Assembly: GCA_027924645.1 (NCBI GenBank)
Contig: BSBN01001687.1
Span: 7,564,001-7,628,000, forward strand
DNA from: Cunninghamia lanceolata
Lineage: Eukaryota > Streptophyta > Pinopsida > Cupressales > Cupressaceae
Direction of reading: 5' to 3'
DNA length: 64,000 nucleotides
Below, piece by piece: positions 1 through 12,700 of the stretch (positions within the stretch are counted from its first letter, which is position 1; every line of letters starts with the position of its first letter). The notes below the pieces were generated by a model. It made no database searches, was not told where the DNA came from, and worked only from the letters and a program-made list of their open reading frames with translations. Position numbers and translations under genes: made by a program.

Positions 1-1021
1 CCTATCTTTCTTTTGTGATTTTCCCCATTAATGGTGATAGGATTCCAAGTTCCTTCACTAGAATGGAAGTTGACATTTTCTGTCAATTGCTGTGAATTTT
101 AAAGTGTTATTTCTTTCACCTAAAAGTTGCTTTGTACCAAATATGCATGCTTATTGGGCCTCTACCCAGCAGGAACTGTGAAGTGAATGCAAAGTAAGTT
201 CGGGAACTTCATTCATAACAGGGAACAGAATTTTACACAATTGTAATTATTGAGATTTTTGAGAGTAGCACTGCTTAACTTTTAGAAAGATTTTAAATCA
301 GAATTATTATAGAACACCTCCCAAACATAACCATTCTGGTACCATGAATCCCACCCTTGATCTGGAACAAATATGAGAGAGGACCAATGTTTTATAGGAG
401 CCCCACAAACTCAATTACCCAAATTATCAGCAGCAGCAATGTTTACTATATAAACTTTCACAAATTCAGGAGAGGTAACATTGCTTCCCTCTACCAGATT
501 AGGTATCCTCTCTGTTAACTGTTAGATCGAGGTATGGTCCATTTGAGATGCTTGTTGGATGTGAATGAGTCACAAAGCCAATCTCTGTTTCAATGGTAGC
601 ATACAGAAGAATAATGATCGGTTGGTTGCTAAAGGGTTCTCACAGAAGTAAGTTATTGATACCTTTACTCTTGTTGCCAAGATGGATACCATTTGGATTG
701 TGCTTTCAGTTGCTTATAAGTTATATCTTTTGCTGGGAGGTTCATCAGATGGATGTGAAGTGTGTGGCTTTCAATGGATGTGGAGTGTGTGGTTTTTGTT
801 GAAGCAGGCTCCTAAGTCATGATATGAGAAGATTGATCATTTCTTGAGTGTTATTGGTTTTACCTGCTAGATTTGAATCTCAATATTGTGCGTATTAATT
901 ATCATGTTCTTATGCTTGTTTGTTATGTGGATTTTTTGATTTCTTATGGGCTGTAGTTTTGGCACCACCTTTTCATGTAACAAAGTTAGGCTTGTCGCTA
1001 TTACAGTGGTCTTCAAGTTCT

Positions 1022-1770
1022 GCCACTAACATCTTATTTTCCATTGATAGTCTAGTTATGAGCTTGATTTAGTGGAGAAGCTCCGAATGGAAGATTGTGA
1101 GGCCTTCTCTACCCCCATCAGATCTGGAGTCAAGGTTGATGTCACTTTGTCCAGAAAATTGAGGGAAGTCTCATTTATTTGACTTGTAGCAGACTGTATT
1201 TCCCTTTGTTGTTAACCCCTTTCCTAGATGTATACTAGATTTGATACTCAATAGAAGGAAGAAAACCAGACCCTGAGATATATCAAGGACACCTTTCATC
1301 TTTGAATGCATTATTCTTGTGGGGATAAAGCCATTTTCAAAGAGTGCACAAACTCTGGTTATGCTGCAGACTAAGATGATTGGTCAATCTGCTTCAGGCT
1401 TTGTCTATCTTCATGGTGTGGACTGGTTTGTTGATTGGGCAAGAAGCAGACTATCATTGCTCTCTTCTGCTCATGCTGAGTACAGTGTTTTTGTCACTGC
1501 TGGATGGAAGGTAGTTGGATATGAATATCATTGGGTTTGATTTTCTATTGCCTTCTAGATTGCTTGCAATCATATGTACTATGCTAGGACCAAGCATATT
1601 GAGGTCTATGAACATTATGTGCATTAGGTGATACGGGGTGGGGATAATCACATTGATTATTGCTGGACTAAGGTCCTAATTGTTGACGTCTTCACCAGAT
1701 CTTTGATAGAGGTTGAGATTCATCAGATTACCAACTCTCCCTCGGCATAAGGAAGCTTCAATTAAGGGGA
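1022..1770 (+). pseudogene. Ty1/copia polyprotein fragment (RT end and RNase H), decayed
   Basis: Conceptual translation with several stops and frame changes gives the copia signature order. Near 1060-1150 it reads ELDLVEKLRMEDCEAFSTPI, the segment after the RT core. It is followed by QSASGFVYLHG and SSAHAEYSVFVTAGWK (1390-1510), the RNase H block usually SSTEAEY. Then ARTKHIEVYEHYV appears near 1580-1620, the copia C-terminal motif. Near 1760 the purine tract aattaaggggagataattt resembles a polypurine tract. Lies in the intron preceding AQR exon A. Not functional. Confidence 0.8.
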
Positions 1771-2170
1771 GATAATTTGTGATGACTCCTTTCTTGTGTC
1801 CCCAACTGAAGTTTAAATGGGCACGGTAGTGTTGTAACCTTGCTTTGGTGGACTCCTTTAGTGACCAATATGTGGCCTCATTGGGTCCTGTATCTTGTGT
1901 TACTATTTTAATTTTAGGGTCTTAGCCTTATCTTCACCAGATCTTTGATAGAGGTCGAGATTCATCAGATTACCAACTCTCCCTTGGCATAAGGAAGCTT
2001 CCATTAAGGGGAGATAATTTGTAATGGCTCCTTTCTTGTGTCCCCAACTGAAGTTTAAATGGGCACGGTAGTGTTGTAACCTTGCTTTGGTGGACACCTT
2101 TAGTGATCAATATGTGGCTTCATTGGGTCTTGTATCTTGTGGTACTATTTTAATTTTAGGGTCTTAGCCT
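1692..2170 (+). repeat. Tandem duplication, unit about 240 bp
   Basis: The sequence beginning agatctttgatagaggt at about 1697 and running past the copia-type purine tract is repeated starting near 1938, with few substitutions. Both copies contain the purine tract and the following cccaactgaagtttaaatgg. It duplicates the end of the copia fragment and probably the start of its LTR. Confidence 0.8.
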
Positions 2171-2189
2171 TATATCATTATCTATGCCC

Positions 2190-3040
2190 ATGGCTAGATA
2201 TATTACTGACTAGGGGTTCTCTTTCTACATATTTAGGTACAAGATTTCAACCCCATTGTCTCATCAACTTTGCATGTTAATTTCTCGTGATATGGTGAGT
2301 ATATTACTGACTGGGGGTTCTCTTTCTACATATTTAGGTACAAGATTTCAACCCCATCGTCTCATCAACTTTGCATGTTAATCTCTCGTGATGTAGTGAG
2401 TATATTAGAGTACCAAGGGTAACTACCTATATGTAGTGTTATTATTTTAATTTTTGGGGTTATATCCTTATGGCAGTATCTGTGTTAGTGCATATCAACC
2501 CCATGGCTAGATATATTACTGACTAGGGGTTGTCTTTCTACATATTTAGGTACACGATTTCAACCCCATTGTCTCCTCAACTTTGCATGTTAATCTCTTG
2601 TGATTTAGTGAGTATATTAGAGTACCAAGGGTACCTACCTATATGTAGTGTTATTATTTTAATTTTTGGGGTTATATCCTTATGGCAGTATCTGTGTTGG
2701 TGCATATCAACTACAGCTAGACATATTACTGTCTTGGGGTTCTTTTTCTACATATTTATATACAAGATTTCAAGCCATTTTATCATCAAATCTGTGTGTT
2801 TATTCTTTAGCGATATAGTTGGTATATTAGAGTACCTGCCTTTATTGAGTGTCACTATTTTTATTTTTAGGGTTTTATCCTTTAATAGTATCTATATCAC
2901 TGTGTATCACCCGTGGCTATATGTATCATCAACTAGGAGTTCTTTTCTACATATTTATATACAAGATTTCAAAGCCACTGTATCATTGACGCAGTGTGTT
3001 ATTCTTTCTTGATATAGTGAGTATATTATATTATTAGGTA
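2190..3040 (+). repeat. Degenerate tandem array, unit about 200-213 bp
   Basis: The word tacaagatttcaa (or one-base variants) recurs near 2240, 2340, 2552, 2761 and 2959. It sits in a longer unit running from gctagatatattactgact through the stretch tattattttaatttttgggg. The first interval is about half length. Similarity falls from left to right. No coding potential. Confidence 0.8.
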
Positions 3041-3603
3041 TTGTACTCTTGTTTCACTGCTTGTTCAAATCTCATGTCAATACTTATGATATTTTAAATA
3101 TCAAGATGGTAACATTCCATGATTTGGGTTCACCCTGCAATTGTTCTAGGATCCCTGAAACAAAATGTGGCACAGGTGGTGTCAAGGTTGCAATCCACAC
3201 TTCTTCCTCACTCTGCTAGAAAAAGTGGATTGTTCTTATGTGAGATGTTGGAAATTCTCAACTCACTTGTGAACCCATGATGAGTAGCACATTATGAAAT
3301 GTGTAAGTAGCTCATTGGCCAAGACCAGGCCTTAGGTCCAAATCCTAGCTTGTTAAAATTCCAAACATTAAAGATGGGTAATACACGACTTCTTTGCACC
3401 AATTTATCTATAACTTGGAATGTTTTGTCAAGATTTAATATGCCACAAATTAAATATATCCATATGTAACAATAATTTGCAGCTAATCATGTGTAGTGAT
3501 GATGTTTTTTTGAAGTAGATATCAAGTTTTGCTAATCCAGTTTATGTGCTAGGATGTGTATAGCATTATATATTTTAGATTTGACAATTTTTTATTCATT
3601 CAG

Positions 3604-3770
3604 ATATTAGATTCAAAGGTTATACATGCAATGAAGCACAGTGAGGAAGAGGAAACAATAAACAATGCATATGAAAACAATGAAATGTTAGTAGATGAAG
3701 CATGTTTATTATATTGTGAGCGCTTCATGGAGTTCTTGATTGATTTACTAAGCCAGCTTCCCACTCGAAG
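3604..3770 (+). CDS. AQR: AQR exon A (helical N-terminal part)
   Basis: First exon visible here; acceptor cag at 3601-3603 and donor gtaatt at 3771. It begins in phase 0 with [10 protein letters not shown] and ends in the middle of an Arg codon. The second half ([20 protein letters not shown]) is strongly AQR-like. The first half is acidic and less conserved, as expected at this point of the family. The preceding intron starts outside the window. Confidence 0.93.
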
Positions 3771-6700
3771 GTAATTTTAAATTTTGTTGTCTATGAACAT
3801 ATTACTATTCACTCTCTTGTTTTTTGTTATGCAATAATGTTGAAGATTTCATTGATGTATATAATGTCATTCTTTATGGATACAGATTTTTGAGGGCTCT
3901 TGTTGAAGATCTCTCTGTTGTGGCTAAATGCTACCTGAGTGCACTTTACAGTCATCCAAAGGGGCGACTATTTGCACAGCTGGTGGACTTGCTCCGGTTT
4001 TATGTAGGTTTTGAAATAAATGATCATGTTGGCACTCAGCTGAGTGACGACGATGTTTTACTAGCTCACTGTTCTCGATTGCAAAGTTTTCAACTACTGG
4101 CTTTCAAGGAAATTCCTAAGGTGAGTACTAGTGAATGGTTGTTTTTTATCACCTACCATTTTCGTCAAGAAGATTGTATGCCAAAGGTATGTTCCATTTA
4201 TTATTTAGTTTCATTTGCTTGTAAAGGCACATGATTAACCATGCTATGAAGGCATTTTAGAATGTCCGTACTAATGACTGTTTGTTGCAGCTTCGAGATC
4301 TAGCATTGGCCAATGTGGGTGCCATTGAGAAACGTAGTGATCTATGTAAGAGGCTTTCTGCTTTGTCTGCTGAGGAACTTAAGGATGTGGTCTGCAATAA
4401 GGTTTGTAGCTATCATGTTCTAAGAGTAGTGATTTTTAAGTTTGTTACATAATATACTGAAATATGACAAGTAATCTTAATCTACTGGAAAATGACAAAA
4501 CAACAATTTTCCTGCATATTTATAAATTTATTTTCTGCCTTAATTTTATGCGAATATTTGTTTCTGCATACTGCTTTTGTAATTAGTGGAAGCTGCATGA
4601 TAGGTATAGCGACATAGCCTGTAAAATTATAATGTTTGAGTCATTCAACATTTATCTAATGGGTGTTGGTTATAAGTAAATTTGATGATAAAATGGCTTG
4701 AAATCTTGTATGATCCTCTTGTAAAAGTAGATAGTTTGGAGTAAATTGTTCCATCAAATTGTTATTCTTTTCCTATACTCTAGCAATTATTATTTTTAAG
4801 AAATCTTAGGAATTAGAGATTACAGACATCTTATAGAGATTGGTATAATAAATGAAAAGAACTTTTCAATCCCAACTGATAAATTATAAAATCTTATTTA
4901 ATATTAATACGGGGATCCCAATCTCATTTTTTTAATAGTATGCACTATGAATCCTTATCTAAAGGTTGATACAAAACTATAGCTTATTTTCCTTAAGTGT
5001 GCTTTTCATTAAGCACTCGTGACTTTCATTAAGTGTGCTTTTCATTAATATTGTTTAGGATAGAGCAAAGTTCAATAGGCATTGCAGGTCTAAGATGTCC
5101 TCTAATTTGAGATTTAGATTCCTCAAATATTAAAGTGCAAAACAAATCTCAAACAGCCTTACCACTTATACAATCCATTCTGTACAAGGTTTCCATGGCA
5201 TTAATGGTGGGCCAGTTTGCACAAAAAAATGGCCACATATGGTAGATAGTCTACAGTGCACACCTTTGGAAGATTAATAAAAGGTTGGTTGTGAGTTGCA
5301 GCAAAGAAAAATATAAAAATAAATCAGGAAATTGGCAATTCCATTTTATGCTGAGATGTCTTCTACAATTGAATGCATTTTCCTTAAATATGAACATAAT
5401 TTAAAAGATCATGCTATTCAGCTGAAGAATTATGAATTGTCTTGTATAAAACTCATTTTCCATGATTTGTAAAGTAAGATATTATATTGTAAGATTTGGT
5501 TGTAAAGCCACCCAAGAATGCAAATGAGTGAAAGGAAAGCAAATCAGAAAACCAGAAATGATAGAATAAGCTGCATTCTATTCAATAGAAAATGCAAAGC
5601 ATACAAGAATGAGATTGCTTATATGAGAGCAAAAGGTGGGTATATATAGGATATTCCACCCAAGAGACTAAACACAACCAATATGAGATAAAGTGAAAAA
5701 GTACCTAAATAAACTTAACAAGGTGTGAAAAGGACCTAAATAGAGAACTGGATAGGTAAAGTAACCCGTTCGCATCAACACCCCTCCTTAAGTGCAACTT
5801 AGGGGGGAATGAAAAAGATGCAAAATGCAAAGATGGGTCCTAGCTACAAGGCTTGATGAGGTACCCATGTACAAACAAAATCTCTTACAAACAAAGTAAA
5901 GGAGAAAACCCAATGGGAAAAAACTCCTCCCAAAAGATAGAAAAGAAGAAGAGAGAAGGTCAAGGTGACCCCCCTTGAAAAAGTGAGAAGGATAAAACCC
6001 CATGTGAGGAAAAACTCCCTCCCGGCTTAGAGATAAGAAGAGAGACCATGCAGCCCCCCCTCAAATAGCCTCCTGCGCCAATGGTAGATGCTTGACATTG
6101 GATGCAGAAGATAGTCCATGATCGTTGAATAACGTTCCACCCCTTGGGAAGAAACTAGGCCAAAGGTATATGTAGGATATCTTCCCATTCCTAAAAGGAA
6201 TATGAGGGAAGAAAACTCAGAATATATGGTGTCTTTGGAAGCTGCTCAGGTGTTGCCATGTTAATGCCAAGAGATGCCACAACTAGATGAGGTACATGCC
6301 TAATGAATGAAGTGACAAACCAGGACTAAGTGGGAACTGATGTAGAACAGGATCCAAAGACGAAGATGCCTCCTCCAAATGTTGCTCAAGGATCTCCAAG
6401 GCAATGCCAAACTGTGACAAATGTTGATATGATGAATTAGGTACCATAAAAAGATTTAGGTACAATAATCATAAAAAGATTCAGGTACAATAACCATGGA
6501 TATATGGTGCTCGCCATAGGTAAGACAACTGGACCAATGAGAATCTAGTACTTCTACAAAAGGTGTCAACATGAACAATGATTGAGTTGGATATGTGGAC
6601 TCATGAATATCTACAAAATCTGTCACTATAGAAGAAAATATGGGTGAAGAAAGAACAAGAGGGTCTAAATGTGCTCTCATGACATTTGAAGAAAAAGATG

Positions 6701-9700
6701 CAACTCCATAGGAGTTGTCAGCAAAGAGAAGACATATGTCCTCAATGTTGTCCTCCAAATATGAAATGTGGGACTCTATAAACAAGCAAGAGATGTCTAG
6801 TAGAAATGAGTCCCAATGAGTTGGATCAGGAAGACTGATATGAACTTGCTTCATTGAATCATTGGAATCCAAGGATGAAGCAACAAGTGATGGAGATGAG
6901 ATCTCAATGCATGTCATCTGACTACATTGCTCACCCCTTAATGATGTGTCCACACAAGATGTCTTAGTATGAACATATGTTGAATTTGCTAATGCGAGAC
7001 TAGAGAGAACTGACAAACTGATGCCATTATCTATACAAAGTTGTCTTAGTTCATAAAGTTATTTCAGTTCATCAAGTTCCTTCCGCATGCATTCATATTC
7101 AATATGCCTTTTCTTCCCATAGTAATCACATTTAACCTTCCATGGATCAGAAGACATGATTACAAAACCAACAAAAACAAATGCAGAATCAAAAGATCAC
7201 CAAGAGAGACCCCTCAAAATTCATTCAATCAAAGAACCTCCCCAAGCAAATATGACTTGACACTTTATACTTAGTCCGATTATAGTTGCGACTTTGCTAG
7301 AAACGCAGAGTGAACTTGATTTCAATGCTTTACAATTGCCAAAACAAGGCCTTATGCTGGAATTACAATTTTTTATTATAATGAGTACAATATGATAGCA
7401 CCACTGCGAACTGCATGAAAAATTATGTACTTTAAAAAAAAATTGCACTTGAAAAGGTGCTCGTATGAGCTTGAACAGAGTTCTGGAAGTTCCCAAAATG
7501 AGAACTGTGTAGCAACACATGTGACAAATTGCTAATTTTGGAAAATCTGTACAGCAAAATCTAAAACCGTTTGCACCACTACAAAGAGCATGAAAAAATA
7601 GCCCAAATTATAAAAAATTGCTCAGAAAAAGGAAGTCTTGAGCCTAAGTTATTAGCCATTGAAGTTGAATTGCAATGGATAGGGGGCATGAATTTGAAAA
7701 TGCTCCTACCGCTAAATTTGGTGGAACTACCACTAGATTTAGGGAATCTACTAAGTGTAGCAACTGTCAGATAAATCTGGAACTCTGCCAAAATTAGAGG
7801 ATCCCCAAATAAGGTTAGAGGTGCGCCAATTTTGGAGGAGGCCGCCAAATATGGTGGAAAAATCACGTAGGCTAAAGGAGGGGTGAAAAAATTGAATTAT
7901 TAAAGGCCACAAGGGCCAAACAATGGAGCCACGTAAGCTTCCAAAGGGGTTCGTGCCTTGTGAGCAAAGGCACGGGGCCCTTTGTACCCTGCAGTATGGG
8001 GTACCTTGGTACAAGGCTCGGTAGAGACCTATGTAGGGTGCTAGAAATTTTGTTCAAAATTGACAAGTTGACAATCAATTTTAATGTTTTTAGGTCTTTG
8101 AGCAAGATGGCAGGGTCGAATTTGACCTAAAAAGCTCCAAAATGATGTCTTTTTGTTGGATCTAGCAAAAAACCTCTCGCTTCAAACCCTTGCAAATTTG
8201 GCCTCCGGTGTCCAACTGGGACAAAATGAAAGACAAATCTGACTATCTCAGCTACTGGACTCGATGGTGAGCTCATAATGTCTCCAGGAAGCTTCAAATA
8301 AACTTGCAACTGGCAAGTTAGAAAAAAAACCCTCCCAGAAATTGGTATTTTTTCCACACTTTTCTACTTCTCCAGATTATTCAAGGATGCAAGAGAAGAG
8401 CATACTCACGTGCTTCAGAAAATAGCAACTTTACACTCCTAGGTTTTATAAAAATGCTAACCCACAACTCACAACCTTTTTGATACTATGTAAGATTTGG
8501 TTGTAAAGCCACCTAAGAATGCAAGTGAGTGAAAGGATAGCAAATTAGAAAACCAGAAATGATAGAATAAATTGCATTCTATTCAATAGGAAATGCAAAG
8601 CATACAAGAATGAGGTTGCTCATATGAGAGCAAGAGGTGGGTAGATATGGATATTCCACCCAAGAGACTAAACACATAACCGATATGGGATAAAGTGAAA
8701 ACGTCCTTAAGTAAATTTAACAAGGTGTGATAAGGACCTAAATAGAGAACCGGATAGGTAAAGTACCCTGTTCACACCAACATATGTGACCAAAGATTCT
8801 TTCTATACAAGGAATCTGTTGTGACCTCATCACATATCGCCCCATTGAGCAAATGGGGACTTGTTGTGACCTTTTACAACATCAACCCCAATTGCAAATT
8901 GGGTCCCCTTTTTTTTGACTGGTTTGGATCCTTGCTCTAATCCCATACTCTGATCCGGCAATATTTTCGCAACTCAGACAATGTCAATGGCTTAGGTTGG
9001 TTCACCGGTAAGAAAGAGAAGTGAACACATAAATTTCCTCCTGCATAGGCGTGGAGCCCTAACTGCCCGTTCCGGACTATCCTCAGGGAAGGGTTTTGTT
9101 TTTCCATCCTTAAGGAAGGGTTTTGTTTTTCCATCCTCAGGAAATGAACCCACTACAGTCCCGACATAAAACTCAATTCGAGTCTTGTTCCAAGACTTCC
9201 ATGTCCCAGTCAAGAAATCGTTCCTAGACTCCAGTCCAGAAATCAGCCCGGAGGTCCAAATCGGAGTCCTGTCCGGAAGTGCCTATCCCGGAGTCTTGTT
9301 CGAGGAATTCCTGCCCAGAATCCTGTTTCATGGTCTATCTAGATTCTTCTCTCGACCAGACCCGGAACTCAATAAGGACTGTCACTCCTTGGCATGATCA
9401 TCCTTCAGTCATGGAACTCAGTTCCCGGCCCGACAGCTCCAGTCCGGAAGTTCAATCCAGGGGATATCCTTCTGATCCCAACCCGGCACTCAACCTCATT
9501 TCACAAACTCGGAAGACTCCCAAATCAGTAGGATTTTCAAGACTTAGAGCAATTTCAGAAAACAATCAGTATTCAGAGTACCCCTCCGGAAGCTGGAAAT
9601 GCAGACCTCTGAACATTCCTGGTCACATATTCCAGTACCAACTGGAATATGCGCCCAGGACAAATTTTTGTCCTGGTCGCATAATCCAGTAGGTACTGGA

Positions 9701-12700
9701 TTATGCGCCCAGGACAATTTTTTGTCCTGGTCGCAAAATCCAGTACCTATTGGATTTTGCGCCCCAGGACTGGAGGTGTCCAGTTCAGCCTCCTGACCTG
9801 TCCAGTCAATCCTGGCTTGAAAATCTGTCTCTAACTCCTCTGAGGATGCCTGAATCTTGGAATTCACGGTCAGGATGGAAGAAACGAACTTCGTATCTCG
9901 CCATGGAAATGAGATATTCCTCGAGAGGATGGAAGAAACGAAGGATGGAAGAAACGAACTCTGAATCTCGCCATGGAAATGAGATATTCCTCGAGAGGAT
10001 GGAAGAAACGAAGGATGGAAGAAACGAACTCCGTATCTCGCCATGGAAATGAGATATTCCTCGAGAGGATGGAAGAAACGAAGGATGGAAGAAACGAACT
10101 CCGTATCTCGCCATGGAAATGAGATTCCTCGAGGAGGATGGAAGAAACGAAGGATGGAAGAAACGAAGGTCTCGTGTTTCTGATCCCATATTGATAGCTG
10201 AACCTTCGTAAAAATAGCTCAAGGTGTACCTGCTACAAAACTGAAACTCCACTCAAAACTGAAGAGAAGATAAGTCCTTGGCCAAAATCCATGAAACTGG
10301 ACAGGTAGGGTCAAAGGCGCAAAATCCTTTACCTGTTGAAATGTGCGCTCCAGGACAATTTTTGTCCTTGGGCGCAAAATCCCTCACCTCTGGAAATGTG
10401 CGCTCCAGGACAATTTTTGTCCTCGGGCGCAAAATCCCTGACCTACTGAAATTTGCGCTCAAGGACAATTTTTGTCCTTGGGCACAAAATCCTGCACCAG
10501 TGGAAATTTGCGCTCCTGGGGAACTTAGCCATTTTTTCAGTGTCTCTTAGGGTAAAGGTATATTAAAAAATATATTTAAGTATAAGTTGAGAGATTATAT
10601 TTTTCAATATACCTTTCAGGATGTTTGAGATAGGTCTCGAATCCACCGGATTTAACATGCAAAATCTAGAATTTGGAGGATCCACCAGATTTCAGACTTA
10701 GTCAATTTTTCAAGATTTCAGGATTTCAGACTACCAGACTTAGTCATTTTCAGGATCTCAAGCATACATCAGGATCGGTCTCAATGTTCATTACTTGAAT
10801 GGAATTTGATCAAGACTCTTCATTACTGCAAGTTCATGTCCCAGAATCACTCCAGGACTGGAAGGAATCCTCGACATTGCAAAATCCCCAACGTCGCAAA
10901 ATTCCTGACCACCTGGAAATTGCTCCCTGACCTGGAAATTCCTCATGTCCATGCCTGGTAACCCTGGAATGAAGGAGAAGTTAGTCCAAGTGTGAAGGAT
11001 ACCAAAAAGTGAAGAAAATCCGTTGTTTATTCAGGAATTCATAAACTAATTTGATCAATTATGCAAGTTTAGTTCCTGTTTTATCTTTTGATTGCATTGC
11101 ATTTAAGGATCTTGTTCATCATGACTACTCAGAGTTTCCCTTATTTTGCAGGAATCCAAGACGAGGATGAGCTTCCATGAAGACAGAGCTCAAGGATGAT
11201 CAAGGATTATCTCAAGCATCATGAAGTTCCAACACCGGAGAGGAGGACTACTTCCAACGCCAGAGGAGGAGACCACATGTGAATTCCACAAGAAGAATGG
11301 GAAGAATCACTTCAAGTTCCACATCAAGGATTCCAATTCCGGACAAGAGGATCAATCCTTGGAGAGCCAAGAACAAAAGTATAGTTCACCATCCATCGGG
11401 AAGAACGGGAATCCACGCCAAGGATGAGGAATTCCAACCCAGGAATCCAGGACAAGGAATTCTATTCCACGACAGGGAATTCCAACTCAGGAAGGAATTC
11501 CATTCCAGGACCCTAAGGAAAGTGCGCCCCTGCTCAAGGAAGGATTCCTCCACACAAAGTTCCTTGACCCCCTGGAATCTGCGCCCAGGAAGAAAATCAT
11601 TCCTGGTTGCAAAATCCTGTTCCAAGTGGAATTTGCGACCAGGACAAGTGGACTCCAGGACACCATGGAATCTGCGACCAAGGAGTAGGACAAACAGATA
11701 GTTGACTGGTCTCACCTACCAACCAAGCAGCTTAGTCAGTCTAGCGTCCAGGACAGGTGGCAGCATCCCATGGAGCCTATGACATATTCATCCCTATCTC
11801 TTTAGGGTTTGCACAGATTTTGAGGAAATCTGATCTTTTTTCACCTCCTTGTTTGCTAGCTAGCCTATATAAAGGCTGAGGGATGCCTCATTGTAGCTCT
11901 CTCCTTTTCTGATTTTTATTATTCTGATGCTCCTAGAGCACCCTAGTAGCTAGTTTTTATCTTTGCATGACTTTTATGAGCTGAAACTCCCAGAATCAGT
12001 TGGATTGTTGTGATATAAACTTCTGAAGCAATAATATATGCATTGAAGAATGGTGTTCATATATTTCTTTGGATTTTTAGCATGGTCTTATTGATTTCTT
12101 GGAGCAAATCTGAAAGATATTGAAGTTATTTCTTGTATTTTCTTACTTTTGTTAGATAGATGCGATGGAAATGTTCTTGTTGAATGATTGAAGTTGATTA
12201 GTTCATACCATTTGTGATATGTGGCTTGCAAATCACTTTGTATGGTTAGTCTGAACGTAATCCATGCTTAACTTCGACTGTCTCTGTATGATCAGTTCCA
12301 TGTTCCATGACAGGACAGTATGAAAATATCTGCCTCTACCCCAGAAGATTGCACCATCCCTGCCTAGCTGTTGTCTCATGACGAAGCAGAGGACTGGTTC
12401 CAGTTTCCATCTTCAACAGCAGCCATTTCCATTGACTTAGATTCCTGAACTCTTTTCCACCACCCCTATCTTTTCCACTTTCTTTGAGTTTTCCTTAGGA
12501 ATAGATTATAAGAGAGCCAAAAAACAAAAAAAAAAAATCATTTGTTACCCACTTAGGTTAGTCTGGCCGAACCTAGATCTCTTCTACCACAGGAAAATCC
12601 AGTCTATAGGAAGAGGAATCCGTGTCCAGTGCTCCAGAATCCACCGAAACCCTTTTCACTTTCTTCCTTGAGCAATGAATACTATGTCTAATACGTAAGT

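Noticed and set aside
2530..3012. 160-residue hydrophobic frame
   Set aside because: It lies wholly inside the degenerate ~210 bp tandem array and disappears in the left-hand units.
9544..10252. Long frames rich in [11 protein letters not shown] and WSHNPVGTG repeats
   Set aside because: They are translations of the 70 bp and 54 bp non-coding tandem repeats on either strand and lack any domain.
9626..10530. CRISPR-like array of short palindromic repeats
   Set aside because: There are no unique spacers or cas genes, two palindromes alternate, and the context is a plant LTR in a host intron.
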